10,707 bases of DNA, taken from positions 1-10,707 of the forward strand of contig JAKORR010000018.1 in NCBI GenBank assembly GCA_029777735.1, read 5' to 3'. The stretch comes from Armatimonadota bacterium. Its GTDB lineage: Bacteria > Armatimonadota > Zipacnadia > Zipacnadales > FEN-943. This document shows, in pieces, positions 1-6,711 of the stretch; position 1 is the stretch's first letter, and each line of letters opens with the position of its first letter. The notes under the pieces are model-generated. The model did no database searches, had not been told where the DNA came from, and was given only the letters and a program-made list of their open reading frames with translations. Made by a program: the position numbers and the translations under genes.

Positions 1-1141
1 CCACGGTCGTGCCCACAGCAACCTCAAGCACAGCTGGCACGGCCTCCGGCGCGGATACGAAGCACCCCGTAATCCCGCCTCTTTCGCGCAGCCCCACCGC
101 CAGCACCACACCGCCAACACCCTTGCCGTCCGCGTCCAGGGCCACCACCCGTAGGGCCGTCCGCTGCCCCGCCTGCGCTTGCTTCGGCAGTTCCGCCCGC
201 AGATCCTTAACCCGTGCCCTTACCAGCGCCTGCTCGCGGCTCATCAGGGGGCCCGGAACAACTTCCGGCGCGGGCCGTGTCAGCATCACCCAGTCAATCT
301 CTGCCGTCGCGCCCGGCGAGAAGCTCGTCGTGTCGATTCGCAGCGCCCGCATCTCCCGCCCATCCCACCATCCCTCAAAGATCCGCGCCAGGTCGAACTC
401 AAATTCCTGCCACTCACTGCCCACTACCTCGAAGTCCTTGGACTGATAGTGGCCTTCAGTGTCCGTGAAGTAGAAGGCCCACTTCGACCGCTCGCAGGAT
501 TGCCGGACCCGCAGCCGCAGGTACCGATAGAGGCTCGAACTTATGCGCTCAGTGGGCCGGTCGCCGGGGTCACCGAACATCACACCCCAGATGAAGTAGG
601 GATCATCACCCGTCACCGGGATGATCAGCCGCCCCTCGCGCACTTCGACCTTCCCGTAGTGGTGGGGTCGATCGCCCCAGCTTGTGATGCCCTCTTGATC
701 ACCTTCCTCAAAGTCCCAGGCGTCTCCATAGGTCGTCGTGGCGTAGTCGTCGGTGTCTTGGGGCTTGGCTTCGAGGGTAGGGGAGGGGCGGAAGCTCTCG
801 TCGCCCGACCGGTACACCACCAGCAGTCGCGGGCTATCCGGCCCCACTAGCCCGCTCAGCTTTACCCACACCCTGCCGTTGCGTTCCCTGTATACCGCCA
901 GCGGTTTGCTCTGGTCCTCCGCAGCCACCACGCGCACCGGCAGGTCCGCCGGGCCTGCCGGCATCAACTCGACCACTGGGTCCTGCCGCTCCACCGGCGC
1001 GCTGACGCGAATCACTTGGCGCGCTTCTGCATCGTCGCCCTGCCACGGCAGCAGCACCGGCTGCTCCTGCGCGAGCGCGATACCGCCCGCTACCAGCAGA
1101 AGCACGAAGAGATTGGTAGCCCTTGGGGTCTTGGAGCTCAC
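1..1141 (-). CDS. Secreted jelly-roll (carbohydrate-binding-like) protein, C-terminus cut by window edge
   Basis: The minus strand is open from a GTG at 1141 through position 1 (380 codons, no stop), so the C-terminus lies outside the window. The start is supported by a near-perfect Shine-Dalgarno AGGAGGTG six bases upstream. Residues 1-24 look like a Sec signal peptide: a basic start (SSKTPR), a hydrophobic stretch (LFVLLLVAGGIALA) and likely cleavage after Ala24. Residues about 45-125 are a beta-rich segment. Residues about 140-290 (from DAWDFEEGD through EIDWVMLTR) have the pattern of a galactose-binding or CBM4/9-like jelly roll, with the typical ending where a computed width is followed by an 'IDWV' strand. 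Residues 300-380 look like the start of an Ig or transthyretin-like fold. No catalytic motif is visible, and the missing part could carry one. It lies 148 bases downstream of the TPR/RING gene on the same strand and may be co-transcribed. Function is unknown; a secreted glycan-binding or surface protein is the best guess. Confidence 0.8.
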   Translation of the reverse strand, partial: MSSKTPRATNLFVLLLVAGGIALAQEQPVLLPWQGDDAEARQVIRVSAPVERQDPVVELMPAGPADLPVRVVAAEDQSKPLAVYRERNGRVWVKLSGLVGPDSPRLLVVYRSGDESFRPSPTLEAKPQDTDDYATTTYGDAWDFEEGDQEGITSWGDRPHHYGKVEVREGRLIIPVTGDDPYFIWGVMFGDPGDRPTERISSSLYRYLRLRVRQSCERSKWAFYFTDTEGHYQSKDFEVVGSEWQEFEFDLARIFEGWWDGREMRALRIDTTSFSPGATAEIDWVMLTRPAPEVVPGPLMSREQALVRARVKDLRAELPKQAQAGQRTALRVVALDADGKGVGGVVLAVGLRERGGITGCFVSAPEAVPAVLEVAVGTTV

Positions 1142-1289
1142 AGAGCCCACCTCCTGCTTATTGCGACACTACGGACCGGTCAGGAATAGAACCGGCCTTG
1201 AGGCTTCTTCCCACCCCCGGCGTCGGGGCCTTCCAAGCCGCCATCCGCCGGGCCCCTGCTCGCCGGGTTCTACAGCCGCCGCAGCTTCC
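1142..1289 (-). other. Gap between the TPR/RING gene and the secreted-protein gene
   Basis: This 148-base gap holds a small GC hairpin at 1215-1228 (CCCCG, four-base loop, CGGGG) and an ACCGG-containing inverted repeat at 1175-1195. Neither is followed by a T-run on the minus strand, so no intrinsic terminator can be called. No convincing promoter is seen. Confidence 0.4.
1148..1155 (-). promoter_or_regulatory. Shine-Dalgarno site for the secreted protein
   Basis: AGGAGGTG on the minus strand, six bases before the GTG at 1141. It is the strongest ribosome binding site in the window and decides the choice of this non-ATG start. Confidence 0.75.
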
Positions 1290-1922
1290 TCACCGCTGGA
1301 TCAGGCTCACCAGGCTTGCGGCGACCATTCCCAGGCCCAGCAACGACCATGGCAGGCAGCCAGGTTTCCGCTGAGCCGCCGGGACCTCTGGCGCCCTGAC
1401 ACGCTCCCGCGCCACGGTGATGTCCACTTCGCCGTGACACCTAGGGTTGATGCAACCCTTCTCCTCTCGCCAACAGTCTTCGTGGTAGCGCCAACCGCAG
1501 CTCGAACAGCGGTACTCCTCGTCGAACTGCACCGGGTAGCCACAGATCCGGCACGTTGGCAGGCGCAGCAGCCGCCGCACCTTGCGCAGCTCCACCTGGG
1601 CCTTACGATAGCTGCTGTCGCGCTCCACCGCCTCCAAGGCGGCGTGTAAGGCCGCGTCCAGCCTTCCCACCTTGCGCAGCACCATGGCATAGTTGCGCCA
1701 ACACCGGGCCTTGTGCGGCCAGGTCTTCACCACACCTTCGAGCAGCTTCAGCGAATCCTCATAGGCCCCCATCTCGAAGTAGGCCGCCGCCAGCAGGTCC
1801 TGGGCTCTGGTGTCGACGGGGTGGTCTCGCAGCCAGTGAGAGAGTACCCGCGCAGCCTCCTCCGGGTTGCCTTCACGCAACAACCTGCGGGCTGTGCCTC
1901 GTGAATAGTGTCCCTGGCTCAA
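1290..1922 (-). CDS. TPR protein with prokaryotic RING-like zinc motif and C-terminal membrane helix
   Basis: This 210-residue protein has three parts. Residues about 9-104 are roughly three tetratricopeptide-type helical repeats, for example AQDLLAAAYFEMGAYEDSL and ARCWRNYAMVLRKVGRLDAA. Residues 124-162 carry eight zinc-ligand candidates: Cys124, Cys127, Cys139, Cys142, His147, Cys150, Cys157 and Cys162. The spacing is CxxC-x11-CxxC-x4-H-x2-C-x6-C-x4-C, with Trp after the sixth ligand (HEDCW). This resembles the Pfam family Prok-RING_1, whose bacterial members are known to have membrane helices and sometimes sit near ubiquitin-like systems. Residues about 190-208 (LPWSLLGLGMVAASLVSLI) form a C-terminal transmembrane segment, so the TPR and zinc parts probably face the cytoplasm as a tail-anchored protein. 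The TTG start at 1922 is the only reasonable one: the frame is closed by TAA at 1971-1973, and GGGGA sits six bases upstream. A role as a scaffold is inference. A generic zinc ribbon is the alternative reading of the motif. No ubiquitin-like, E1, E2 or JAB gene is present in the window. Confidence 0.85.
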   Translation of the reverse strand: MSQGHYSRGTARRLLREGNPEEAARVLSHWLRDHPVDTRAQDLLAAAYFEMGAYEDSLKLLEGVVKTWPHKARCWRNYAMVLRKVGRLDAALHAALEAVERDSSYRKAQVELRKVRRLLRLPTCRICGYPVQFDEEYRCSSCGWRYHEDCWREEKGCINPRCHGEVDITVARERVRAPEVPAAQRKPGCLPWSLLGLGMVAASLVSLIQR

Positions 1923-2204
1923 GTGGCATCCCCATCCCTCATGACCGTTGCTTCCTACGCCCGAGACACCTTACTTCACCGCCGGGAGCTTGTCCCTGCT
2001 CCCTTTCGCGCATCGAGCAGCCTCAACCTTCCACGTTCCCAAGCCCGTGACTCATCTCTGCTCGTGAGCTGGCCCGCTTTTTAGTTGTAGGTTGGCAAGG
2101 AGCCGCCCCACGACTCGCGGCCGCGCTGACGGCCCTTGGGTTGGAGCTTCTGGGTGCAGGCCAAGACACAAGGCCTCGCCCATCCCTGACTTGCGTTGCC
2201 TCTT

Positions 2205-2210
2205 TACTAT
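2205..2210 (+). promoter_or_regulatory. Possible -10 element for the glycyl radical enzyme gene
   Basis: TACTAT in an otherwise GC-rich stretch, 40 bases before the ATG at 2251. No good -35 element is visible 16-18 bases upstream, so this is only a weak candidate. Confidence 0.2.
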
Positions 2211-2237
2211 GCTACGCCTTTGCTCTACCCTTGCCAC

Positions 2238-2243
2238 GAGGTG
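2238..2243 (+). promoter_or_regulatory. Shine-Dalgarno site that sets the glycyl radical enzyme start
   Basis: GAGGTG seven bases before the ATG at 2251. The in-frame TTG at 2092 and ATG at 2209 have no comparable site, and family-like sequence begins only after 2251. Confidence 0.6.
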
Positions 2244-2250
2244 CAAGCTA

Positions 2251-4413
2251 ATGGCCCTGGTGGAAGCATCGCTCCGCACTCGCACAGCGCCCACTAAGCG
2301 CATACATCGCCTCCGCGAGAAGGCGCTGCAGCCGCGTTCTCATCCTAGCTTCGACGTGCCCCTCCACGCCGGCGAGGCTTGGATGCAGTCGCGCGGCGAG
2401 CTGTGGTGGGTGGTACGCCGCGGGCTGCGCACAGCCCACGTCCTGCGCAATATGGACGTCCTCATCGACCCCGACGACCTGCTGGTGGGGCGACCAGGAC
2501 TGCGCGAGCCCACACCCGAGGAGCAGGAGCGCCTAGCCAGAGCCAACGAGTTCATGGCGGCGCAGCCGCCGGCTTGGGGCCAGTCCGGACACATGGCACC
2601 CGACCTCGCCACTCTGCTGGGTGTGGGGTGCCAGGGCCTGCAGGCGCGGATCGACGAGCTTGCCTCGCGCCTGGATCCGGCCGCCCCCGAGGCTGCACCG
2701 CGCCTGGCCTTCTACCGCGCTGCCCGCGAGGCCCTCGAGGGCCTGTGTGACTTCGCCGAGCGCTACGCCGAGGAAGCCGAGCGCCTGGCCGACCAGACCG
2801 ACGATCCGGTCCGGGCCGATGAACTACACAACCTTGCCATCATCTGCCGCCGCGTCCCAGCTTACCCGGCCCGCACCTTCCACGAGGCCCTTCAGTCCGC
2901 CCACTTTCTGCTCTTTGCACTCAACTACGTCGAAGGCTGCGGCCTTTCCTCGCCCGGCAGTATTGATCGCTGGCTCACACCCTATCTGGTGGCGGACCTC
3001 GAAGCCGGGCGCCTCTCTCTCGACCAAGCCCAGGAGCTTCTCGACAACTTCTTCATCACCAGCAACTTCTACCTGGGCCGCGGTCTCGCCGTCGGCATGT
3101 TGCTCGGAGGCCGTGACGCCAAGGGCGAGCCTATCGACAATGAGGTCACGTGGATGGCCCTGCACGCCCTGGATCACGTGCGTCTGGCCTATCCTTCCAC
3201 CGGCCTGCGGGTTCATGCCGACACCGACCCCGAACTCCTTGATTTCGCCCTCCAGCTTCTGGCTGAGGGTGTCAGCCAGCCGGCGTTGTTCAATGACGAC
3301 GTCATCACCCGCGGGCTGCAGGCCATCGGCTTGCCGCGCGAGGATGCCTGCGACTACATGAACTCCACCTGCGTGGAGATAACGCCCTGCGGCAAGAGCA
3401 ACGTGTGGGTCGCGAGTCCCTACTTCAACCTGCCGCGAATTCTGCTTGACGTGCTGGCAGACGTGGCTGCGGGCCGGCTGGCGCCTCCGGCTGACTTCGC
3501 CGAATTGATGGCCGAGTACAAGCGACGGCTGGCCGCCCAGATGGCCACTGCCGTTGCCCAGCAGAACGCCCAGCGCTATTCCTGCCTGGCGCACCGCAAC
3601 TTTCCGCTGGCCTCGTGCTTCGTGGCCGACTGCCTCGACCGCGGCCTAGACATGGAGTGGGGGGGCGCCCGCTATAACTGGATCGAGTTCAGCCTCGTGG
3701 GCCTCGCCACCCTCGCCGATAGCCTCGAGGCTGTGCGTCACTTCGTCTTCGAACGCCGCGAGCTCAACTGGCGCGGGCTGCAGGAGCTTCTCGACCGCGA
3801 CTTCGAGGGTTGCGAGCAGTGGCGCCAGCGCTTCCTGCATGAGCCACCCAAATATGGCAACAACGCCGAGCGCGTCGACGCCTTGGCCGCCGACATTCTC
3901 CGCTTCGCAGTCGCCCAATCCCGCCGCCTGCGAACAGTCTTCGGCGCCAGCTTCCAGCCCGGTCTCTTCGCCTGGGTCATGCACGGGCGCCTGGGTGAGG
4001 AGACGGGCGCCACACCCGACGGCCGCCGTGCCCATACTGCTCTCAGCCCCGGCCCCGACCCCGCCGCCGGCCGCGCCCTCTCTGGCCCCACCGCCAGCAT
4101 CCTCTCCGTCACCTCCTACGACCACGCCCCGCTCCTCGGTGGCGTTGCCTTCAACCTCAAGTTCTCGCCCTCGATCCTAGCCACCCGCGACCGGCGCGAT
4201 AAGCTCGCTGCCCTTCTCCGCACTTACTTCCAGCGCGGCGGCTTCCAGGCTCAAATCACCGTCGCCGACACCGACACCCTGCGCGACGCCCAGCAAAACC
4301 CCGAGCAGCACGCTGACCTGCTGGTGCGCGTCGCCGGCTACTCCGACTATTTCGTCAACCTTGGCCGTACTCTCCAGGACGAGATCATCGCCCGTACCCA
4401 GTCCGAGCTATAA
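2251..4413 (+). CDS. Glycyl radical enzyme of the pyruvate formate-lyase-like family (dehydratase/lyase type)
   Basis: With the ATG at 2251 the protein has 720 residues, somewhat shorter than the roughly 760-850 usual for this family. The N-terminus reads like the PFL domain start (RIHRLREKAL, then VLRNMDVLIDPDDLLVG). The C-terminus carries the glycyl radical motif RVAGYSDYF, with Gly696 as the expected radical site 24 residues from the end, followed by LQDEIIART as in family members. The thiyl-radical loop is NSTCVEITPC with Cys374 and Glu376. A Cys-x-Glu pair is the hallmark of glycerol/diol dehydratase, choline TMA-lyase and similar C-O, C-N or C-S lyases, rather than pyruvate formate-lyase, which has two adjacent cysteines. 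The residue before Cys is Thr, not the usual Gly, and Ile replaces the usual Pro after Glu, so the substrate class is unclear. The enzyme would be cytoplasmic, oxygen-sensitive and dependent on a radical SAM activase, and no activase gene is nearby. It heads the plus-strand cluster, 120 bases before the dehydrogenase gene. Family assignment is firm; substrate is unknown. Confidence 0.93.
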   Translation: MALVEASLRTRTAPTKRIHRLREKALQPRSHPSFDVPLHAGEAWMQSRGELWWVVRRGLRTAHVLRNMDVLIDPDDLLVGRPGLREPTPEEQERLARANEFMAAQPPAWGQSGHMAPDLATLLGVGCQGLQARIDELASRLDPAAPEAAPRLAFYRAAREALEGLCDFAERYAEEAERLADQTDDPVRADELHNLAIICRRVPAYPARTFHEALQSAHFLLFALNYVEGCGLSSPGSIDRWLTPYLVADLEAGRLSLDQAQELLDNFFITSNFYLGRGLAVGMLLGGRDAKGEPIDNEVTWMALHALDHVRLAYPSTGLRVHADTDPELLDFALQLLAEGVSQPALFNDDVITRGLQAIGLPREDACDYMNSTCVEITPCGKSNVWVASPYFNLPRILLDVLADVAAGRLAPPADFAELMAEYKRRLAAQMATAVAQQNAQRYSCLAHRNFPLASCFVADCLDRGLDMEWGGARYNWIEFSLVGLATLADSLEAVRHFVFERRELNWRGLQELLDRDFEGCEQWRQRFLHEPPKYGNNAERVDALAADILRFAVAQSRRLRTVFGASFQPGLFAWVMHGRLGEETGATPDGRRAHTALSPGPDPAAGRALSGPTASILSVTSYDHAPLLGGVAFNLKFSPSILATRDRRDKLAALLRTYFQRGGFQAQITVADTDTLRDAQQNPEQHADLLVRVAGYSDYFVNLGRTLQDEIIARTQSEL

Positions 4414-4415
4414 CC

Positions 4416-4473
4416 GATCTCGCTTTTTCTCAGCCTATAGCCACCACGCTGCGTTTAGGCTACAATCGAGATC
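4416..4473 (+). repeat. Nested inverted repeat after the glycyl radical enzyme gene
   Basis: The outer arms are GATCTCG (4416-4422) and CGAGATC (4467-4473), perfect over seven bases. Inside them, AGCCTA (4432-4437) and TAGGCT (4456-4461) form a second perfect six-base arm pair with an 18-base loop. The two stems nest correctly and could form one interrupted hairpin starting two bases after the stop codon. No T-run follows, so it is not a classical terminator. It could be a 3' stabilising structure, an attenuator in the leader of the next gene, or chance. Confidence 0.45.
4461..4466 (+). promoter_or_regulatory. Possible -10 element (TACAAT) for the dehydrogenase gene
   Basis: TACAAT within TAGGCTACAAT, 67 bases before the ATG at 4534. 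A closely similar TAAGCTACAAC (6655-6665) lies upstream of the large glycosidase-like gene. No TTGACA-like -35 is seen at 16-18 bases, and the site overlaps the 3' half of the nested inverted repeat. Confidence 0.25.
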
Positions 4474-4533
4474 ACAACCCCTTCCAGGGGATGCCTCCTG
4501 AGGCTTTGACTTGCGCAGGGAGGACAGCATGCC

Positions 4534-5538
4534 ATGGCAAAGCTCAATGTTGGCTTTATCGGCTGTGGCGGCATTGCCCAGGCCCACATGACCGCCCTCA
4601 GCCAGATCGCCAGCGCTCAGATGGTCGGTTTCTGCGACATCGACCTCGAGAAGGCCCAGACCTACGCCGAACAGTACGGTGGCCGAGCCTTCCAGGTGCC
4701 CGGTGACATGCTCGAGGCCCTCAAGCTCCACGCCGTCTGGATCTGCCTGCCCCCCTTCGCCCACGGTGTAGCCGAGATGACCTGCATCGAGGCCGGCGTG
4801 CCCTTCATGGTCGAGAAGCCCATCAACCGCACTGCCCAGCAGGCTCGTCGCATCGCCGACGCCATCGAGCAGAAGGGCCTCATGACCGCCGCCGCTTACA
4901 TGAATCGCTATCGCAAGGGCGTCAACAGGGCCAAGGCTCTCTTCGAGGAGGACCCGCCTGTCCTCACCCTCGGCGGCTGGATTAGCGGTACGCCCCAACC
5001 CGATCCCTCCCGCCCCATCAGTGTCTGGTGGGTGCAAAAGGAGAAAAGCGGCGGCCAGTTCGTCGAACAGGTCACCCACACTGTGGACCTTGTCCGCTAC
5101 CTTTGCGGTGAAGCCATGCAGGTATCGGCCTTCTCTGCCACAGGCTTTAATACCAACATCCCAGGCTACAACATTGAGGACGCGGTGGGTGTGTCGATAA
5201 AGCTCGCCAACGGCGGCGTGGCTCTGCTTTACTCCTGCTGCGCCTCCAACGCCGCGGGCGGCATCTCGCTCAACGTCTATGCGCACGACCACGCGGCCCT
5301 CTTCTCCGGCTGGGGCCATGACGTGACCATCTCCACCACCGGCCGCAAGAAGCACGAGGAAATCCCCAGCGAGCCCAACATCTTCGAAATCGAAGACCAG
5401 GCCTTTCTCCGCGCAGTCGAGAAGCAGAACCCATCACTAATCAAGAGCGACTACGCCGATGCCTTCAAGACCCTGCAGCTAACCCTGGCCGCCGATCGTG
5501 CCCTTTCGACTGCCAGGATCGTGAAGTTGGGCATGTAG
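4534..5538 (+). CDS. Gfo/Idh/MocA family NAD(P)-dependent oxidoreductase
   Basis: This 334-residue protein is the usual length for the family. Residues 1-120 form the Rossmann domain, with the dinucleotide-binding loop GFIGCGGIAQAH at 7-18 and the catalytic-lysine motif EKP at 94-96 (Lys95). Residues from about 125 form the C-terminal alpha/beta substrate domain, with GGQFVEQVTHTVDLVRYL at 173-190. There His182 and Asp185 occupy the family's catalytic His and nearby Asp positions. Members oxidise or reduce a hydroxyl of a cyclic sugar, inositol or related compound in the cytoplasm with NAD(P). The ATG at 4534 follows GGGAGG (4518-4523) by ten bases; an ATG four bases earlier is out of frame. 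The stop is 67 bases before the isomerase start, and the pair is very likely co-transcribed. Such pairs are common in sugar-catabolic loci, including systems that oxidise C3 of a glycoside before cleavage. The substrate cannot be read from sequence. Confidence 0.93.
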   Translation: MAKLNVGFIGCGGIAQAHMTALSQIASAQMVGFCDIDLEKAQTYAEQYGGRAFQVPGDMLEALKLHAVWICLPPFAHGVAEMTCIEAGVPFMVEKPINRTAQQARRIADAIEQKGLMTAAAYMNRYRKGVNRAKALFEEDPPVLTLGGWISGTPQPDPSRPISVWWVQKEKSGGQFVEQVTHTVDLVRYLCGEAMQVSAFSATGFNTNIPGYNIEDAVGVSIKLANGGVALLYSCCASNAAGGISLNVYAHDHAALFSGWGHDVTISTTGRKKHEEIPSEPNIFEIEDQAFLRAVEKQNPSLIKSDYADAFKTLQLTLAADRALSTARIVKLGM

Positions 5539-5591
5539 CCTACACCTTGGCCCGCGCCGAGGCCCTTCCAAGCCCCAACCACACCAACCGC

Positions 5592-5597
5592 AAAGGA
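5592..5597 (+). promoter_or_regulatory. Shine-Dalgarno site that sets the TIM-barrel start
   Basis: AAAGGA ends inside an upstream in-frame ATG (5597) and lies eight bases before the ATG at 5606. The second ATG is therefore the better start. Confidence 0.5.
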
Positions 5598-5605
5598 TGC
5601 TGATC

Positions 5606-6445
5606 ATGCAAATCGGTCTTGCCACGTTGCTCTGTTCGAGTGTCCACACCGCGCCCGACCGCGACCTCGTGCATTGCCTACCGCTGATGAAGCAGGCAGG
5701 AGTTGACGCCATCGAGTACAACGATCAGTCGCTCCCGCGGTACTGGATCGATCCCCTCGATCAGTGCCTGGCCGTCGCCGAAGCAGCCCGTCGGTGCGAC
5801 GTGGATCTTTTGTCGGCCCACAACCCCTGCGCCGACTACTTCCCGACCGCGCCCGACGAGCCCACCCGCCGCAAGGCCATCGACGCCCACAAGTACATGA
5901 TCGAGGTCCTGGGCCGTCTGGGTGTCAAGTACTTTGTCTTTCATCACGTGGGTGGGCCCGCCGACCAGGACCCCCACATCCTCGAGTTCGGTCACGCCGC
6001 GCTCGAAGAGCTGCTCCCCGTGGCCCGCAGACACCGGGTCGTCCTGCTCATCGAGAACTTCTACAACTTTCCCGTCGAGCGCCTTCTGCCGACCATCGAA
6101 CGCTTCGGCGACGAGTGGCTGGGCATCTGCGTTGACGTGGGCCATGCGCATCACAGCCACTATCCGGTGACCCCGGCAGGCGAAATCCGCGCCGCCGCTC
6201 CCTACCTGCGCAGCCTCCACATCCACGACAATCACGGCCCTGAGGCGGGCGACGAGCACCTACCCCCAGGCTGGGGCACCATCGACTGGCCTTCCGTGGT
6301 CACGGCGCTGAGGGACGTCAACTACCAGGGGCCCTTCATGATGGAGGTCATGCGGAACGACAAGCGCCTGGCCGCCCACAGCCCGGAGGATGCCATCGCG
6401 GTGGTGGCCGACGCCGCCCGCGCCGTCCTGGCCCAGCAGACCTGA
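5606..6445 (+). CDS. Sugar phosphate isomerase/epimerase-like TIM barrel (AP endonuclease 2 superfamily)
   Basis: A 279-residue single-domain TIM barrel, the usual size for xylose isomerase-like epimerases. It begins MQIGLATLLCSS; an ATG three codons earlier is possible, but it overlaps the ribosome binding site. The metal ligand pattern of the family is present in order: Glu150 (LLIENF), Asp177 and His180 (CVDVGHAH), a His in LHIHDNHG (205-207) and Glu247 (MMEV). The HIHDN and GTIDW motifs are typical. Members use a divalent metal to isomerise or epimerise sugars and keto-sugars. Some relatives paired with Gfo/Idh/MocA oxidoreductases act instead as keto-glycoside lyases, for example the DgpC-type subunit of C-glycoside deglycosidases. 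No DgpB-like small partner is present here. No signal peptide is seen, so the enzyme is cytoplasmic. It is 67 bases downstream of the dehydrogenase gene. Family assignment is firm; the reaction is not. Confidence 0.92.
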   Translation: MQIGLATLLCSSVHTAPDRDLVHCLPLMKQAGVDAIEYNDQSLPRYWIDPLDQCLAVAEAARRCDVDLLSAHNPCADYFPTAPDEPTRRKAIDAHKYMIEVLGRLGVKYFVFHHVGGPADQDPHILEFGHAALEELLPVARRHRVVLLIENFYNFPVERLLPTIERFGDEWLGICVDVGHAHHSHYPVTPAGEIRAAAPYLRSLHIHDNHGPEAGDEHLPPGWGTIDWPSVVTALRDVNYQGPFMMEVMRNDKRLAAHSPEDAIAVVADAARAVLAQQT

Positions 6446-6711
6446 CCGGCGCCGGCCCCACGTCCCTCCCCCCGCGCCTCTCCAGGCCTCCACACTCGTC
6501 CCCCGCCGAGGACCGCCATCTCCCGTCCTTGGGACGGTCGAGTCGCGCCGCCACGGCGGCAAACCAACTACACCGGAGCGCAGGCAGGACTACCCCCGCC
6601 CAAGGCGAAAAACCCCACCAGGCGGCAACAGTGATCGCGTCGCAGTTCTAAGTCTAAGCTACAACACCACAGCCTTCGTCACTCATCCTCAAAGCCCTGG
6701 AGGGGCGCCCA
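6446..6711. other. Intergenic region before the large glycosidase-like gene
   Basis: This 266-base gap is much longer than the other gaps in the plus-strand cluster. It holds two short GC hairpins: CCGTCC-TTG-GGACGG at 6523-6537 and GCCGCC-AC-GGCGGC at 6547-6560. Neither has a T-run. A TAAGCTACAAC stretch (6655-6665) is a possible -10 region. The large gene may therefore have its own promoter and not be a strict member of the upstream operon. Confidence 0.45.
6660..6665 (+). promoter_or_regulatory. Possible -10 element (TACAAC) for the large glycosidase-like gene
   Basis: TACAAC within TAAGCTACAAC, 46 bases before the ATG at 6712. It matches 9 of 11 bases of TAGGCTACAAT before the dehydrogenase gene. 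No clear -35 element is visible. Confidence 0.22.

Larger units (their letters stand above)
1923..2250. other. Divergent intergenic region between the TPR/RING gene and the glycyl radical enzyme gene
   Basis: This 328-base region separates two divergently oriented genes, so it should hold both promoters. Weak candidates are TACAAC on the minus strand (complement of 2084-2089) and TACTAT at 2205-2210 on the plus strand. Neither has a recognisable -35 partner at normal spacing. The plus-strand frame of the downstream gene stays open back to a TTG at 2092, but the encoded residues are Arg/Pro-rich and unlike the family, so I treat it as untranslated leader. No RNA gene or repeat is seen. Confidence 0.5.

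Noticed and set aside
9..1649. Several plus-strand open frames across the first 1.6 kb
   Set aside because: They are Ser/Pro/Arg-rich and lie opposite the minus-strand secreted and TPR/RING genes, which have a signal peptide, ordered domains and zinc ligands.
2092..2250. N-terminal extension of the glycyl radical enzyme from a TTG at 2092 or an ATG at 2209
   Set aside because: The added residues are Arg/Pro-rich and unlike the family. Neither start has a good ribosome binding site, whereas the ATG at 2251 has GAGGTG at seven bases.
2824..4125. Minus-strand open frames opposite the glycyl radical enzyme
   Set aside because: They are antisense shadows of a gene with verified Cys and Gly radical motifs; the compositions are low-complexity Ala/Gly/Val-rich.
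4435..5355. Minus-strand open frame (306 codons) opposite the dehydrogenase gene
   Set aside because: The plus strand encodes a complete Gfo/Idh/MocA protein with all key motifs; the antisense frame has none.
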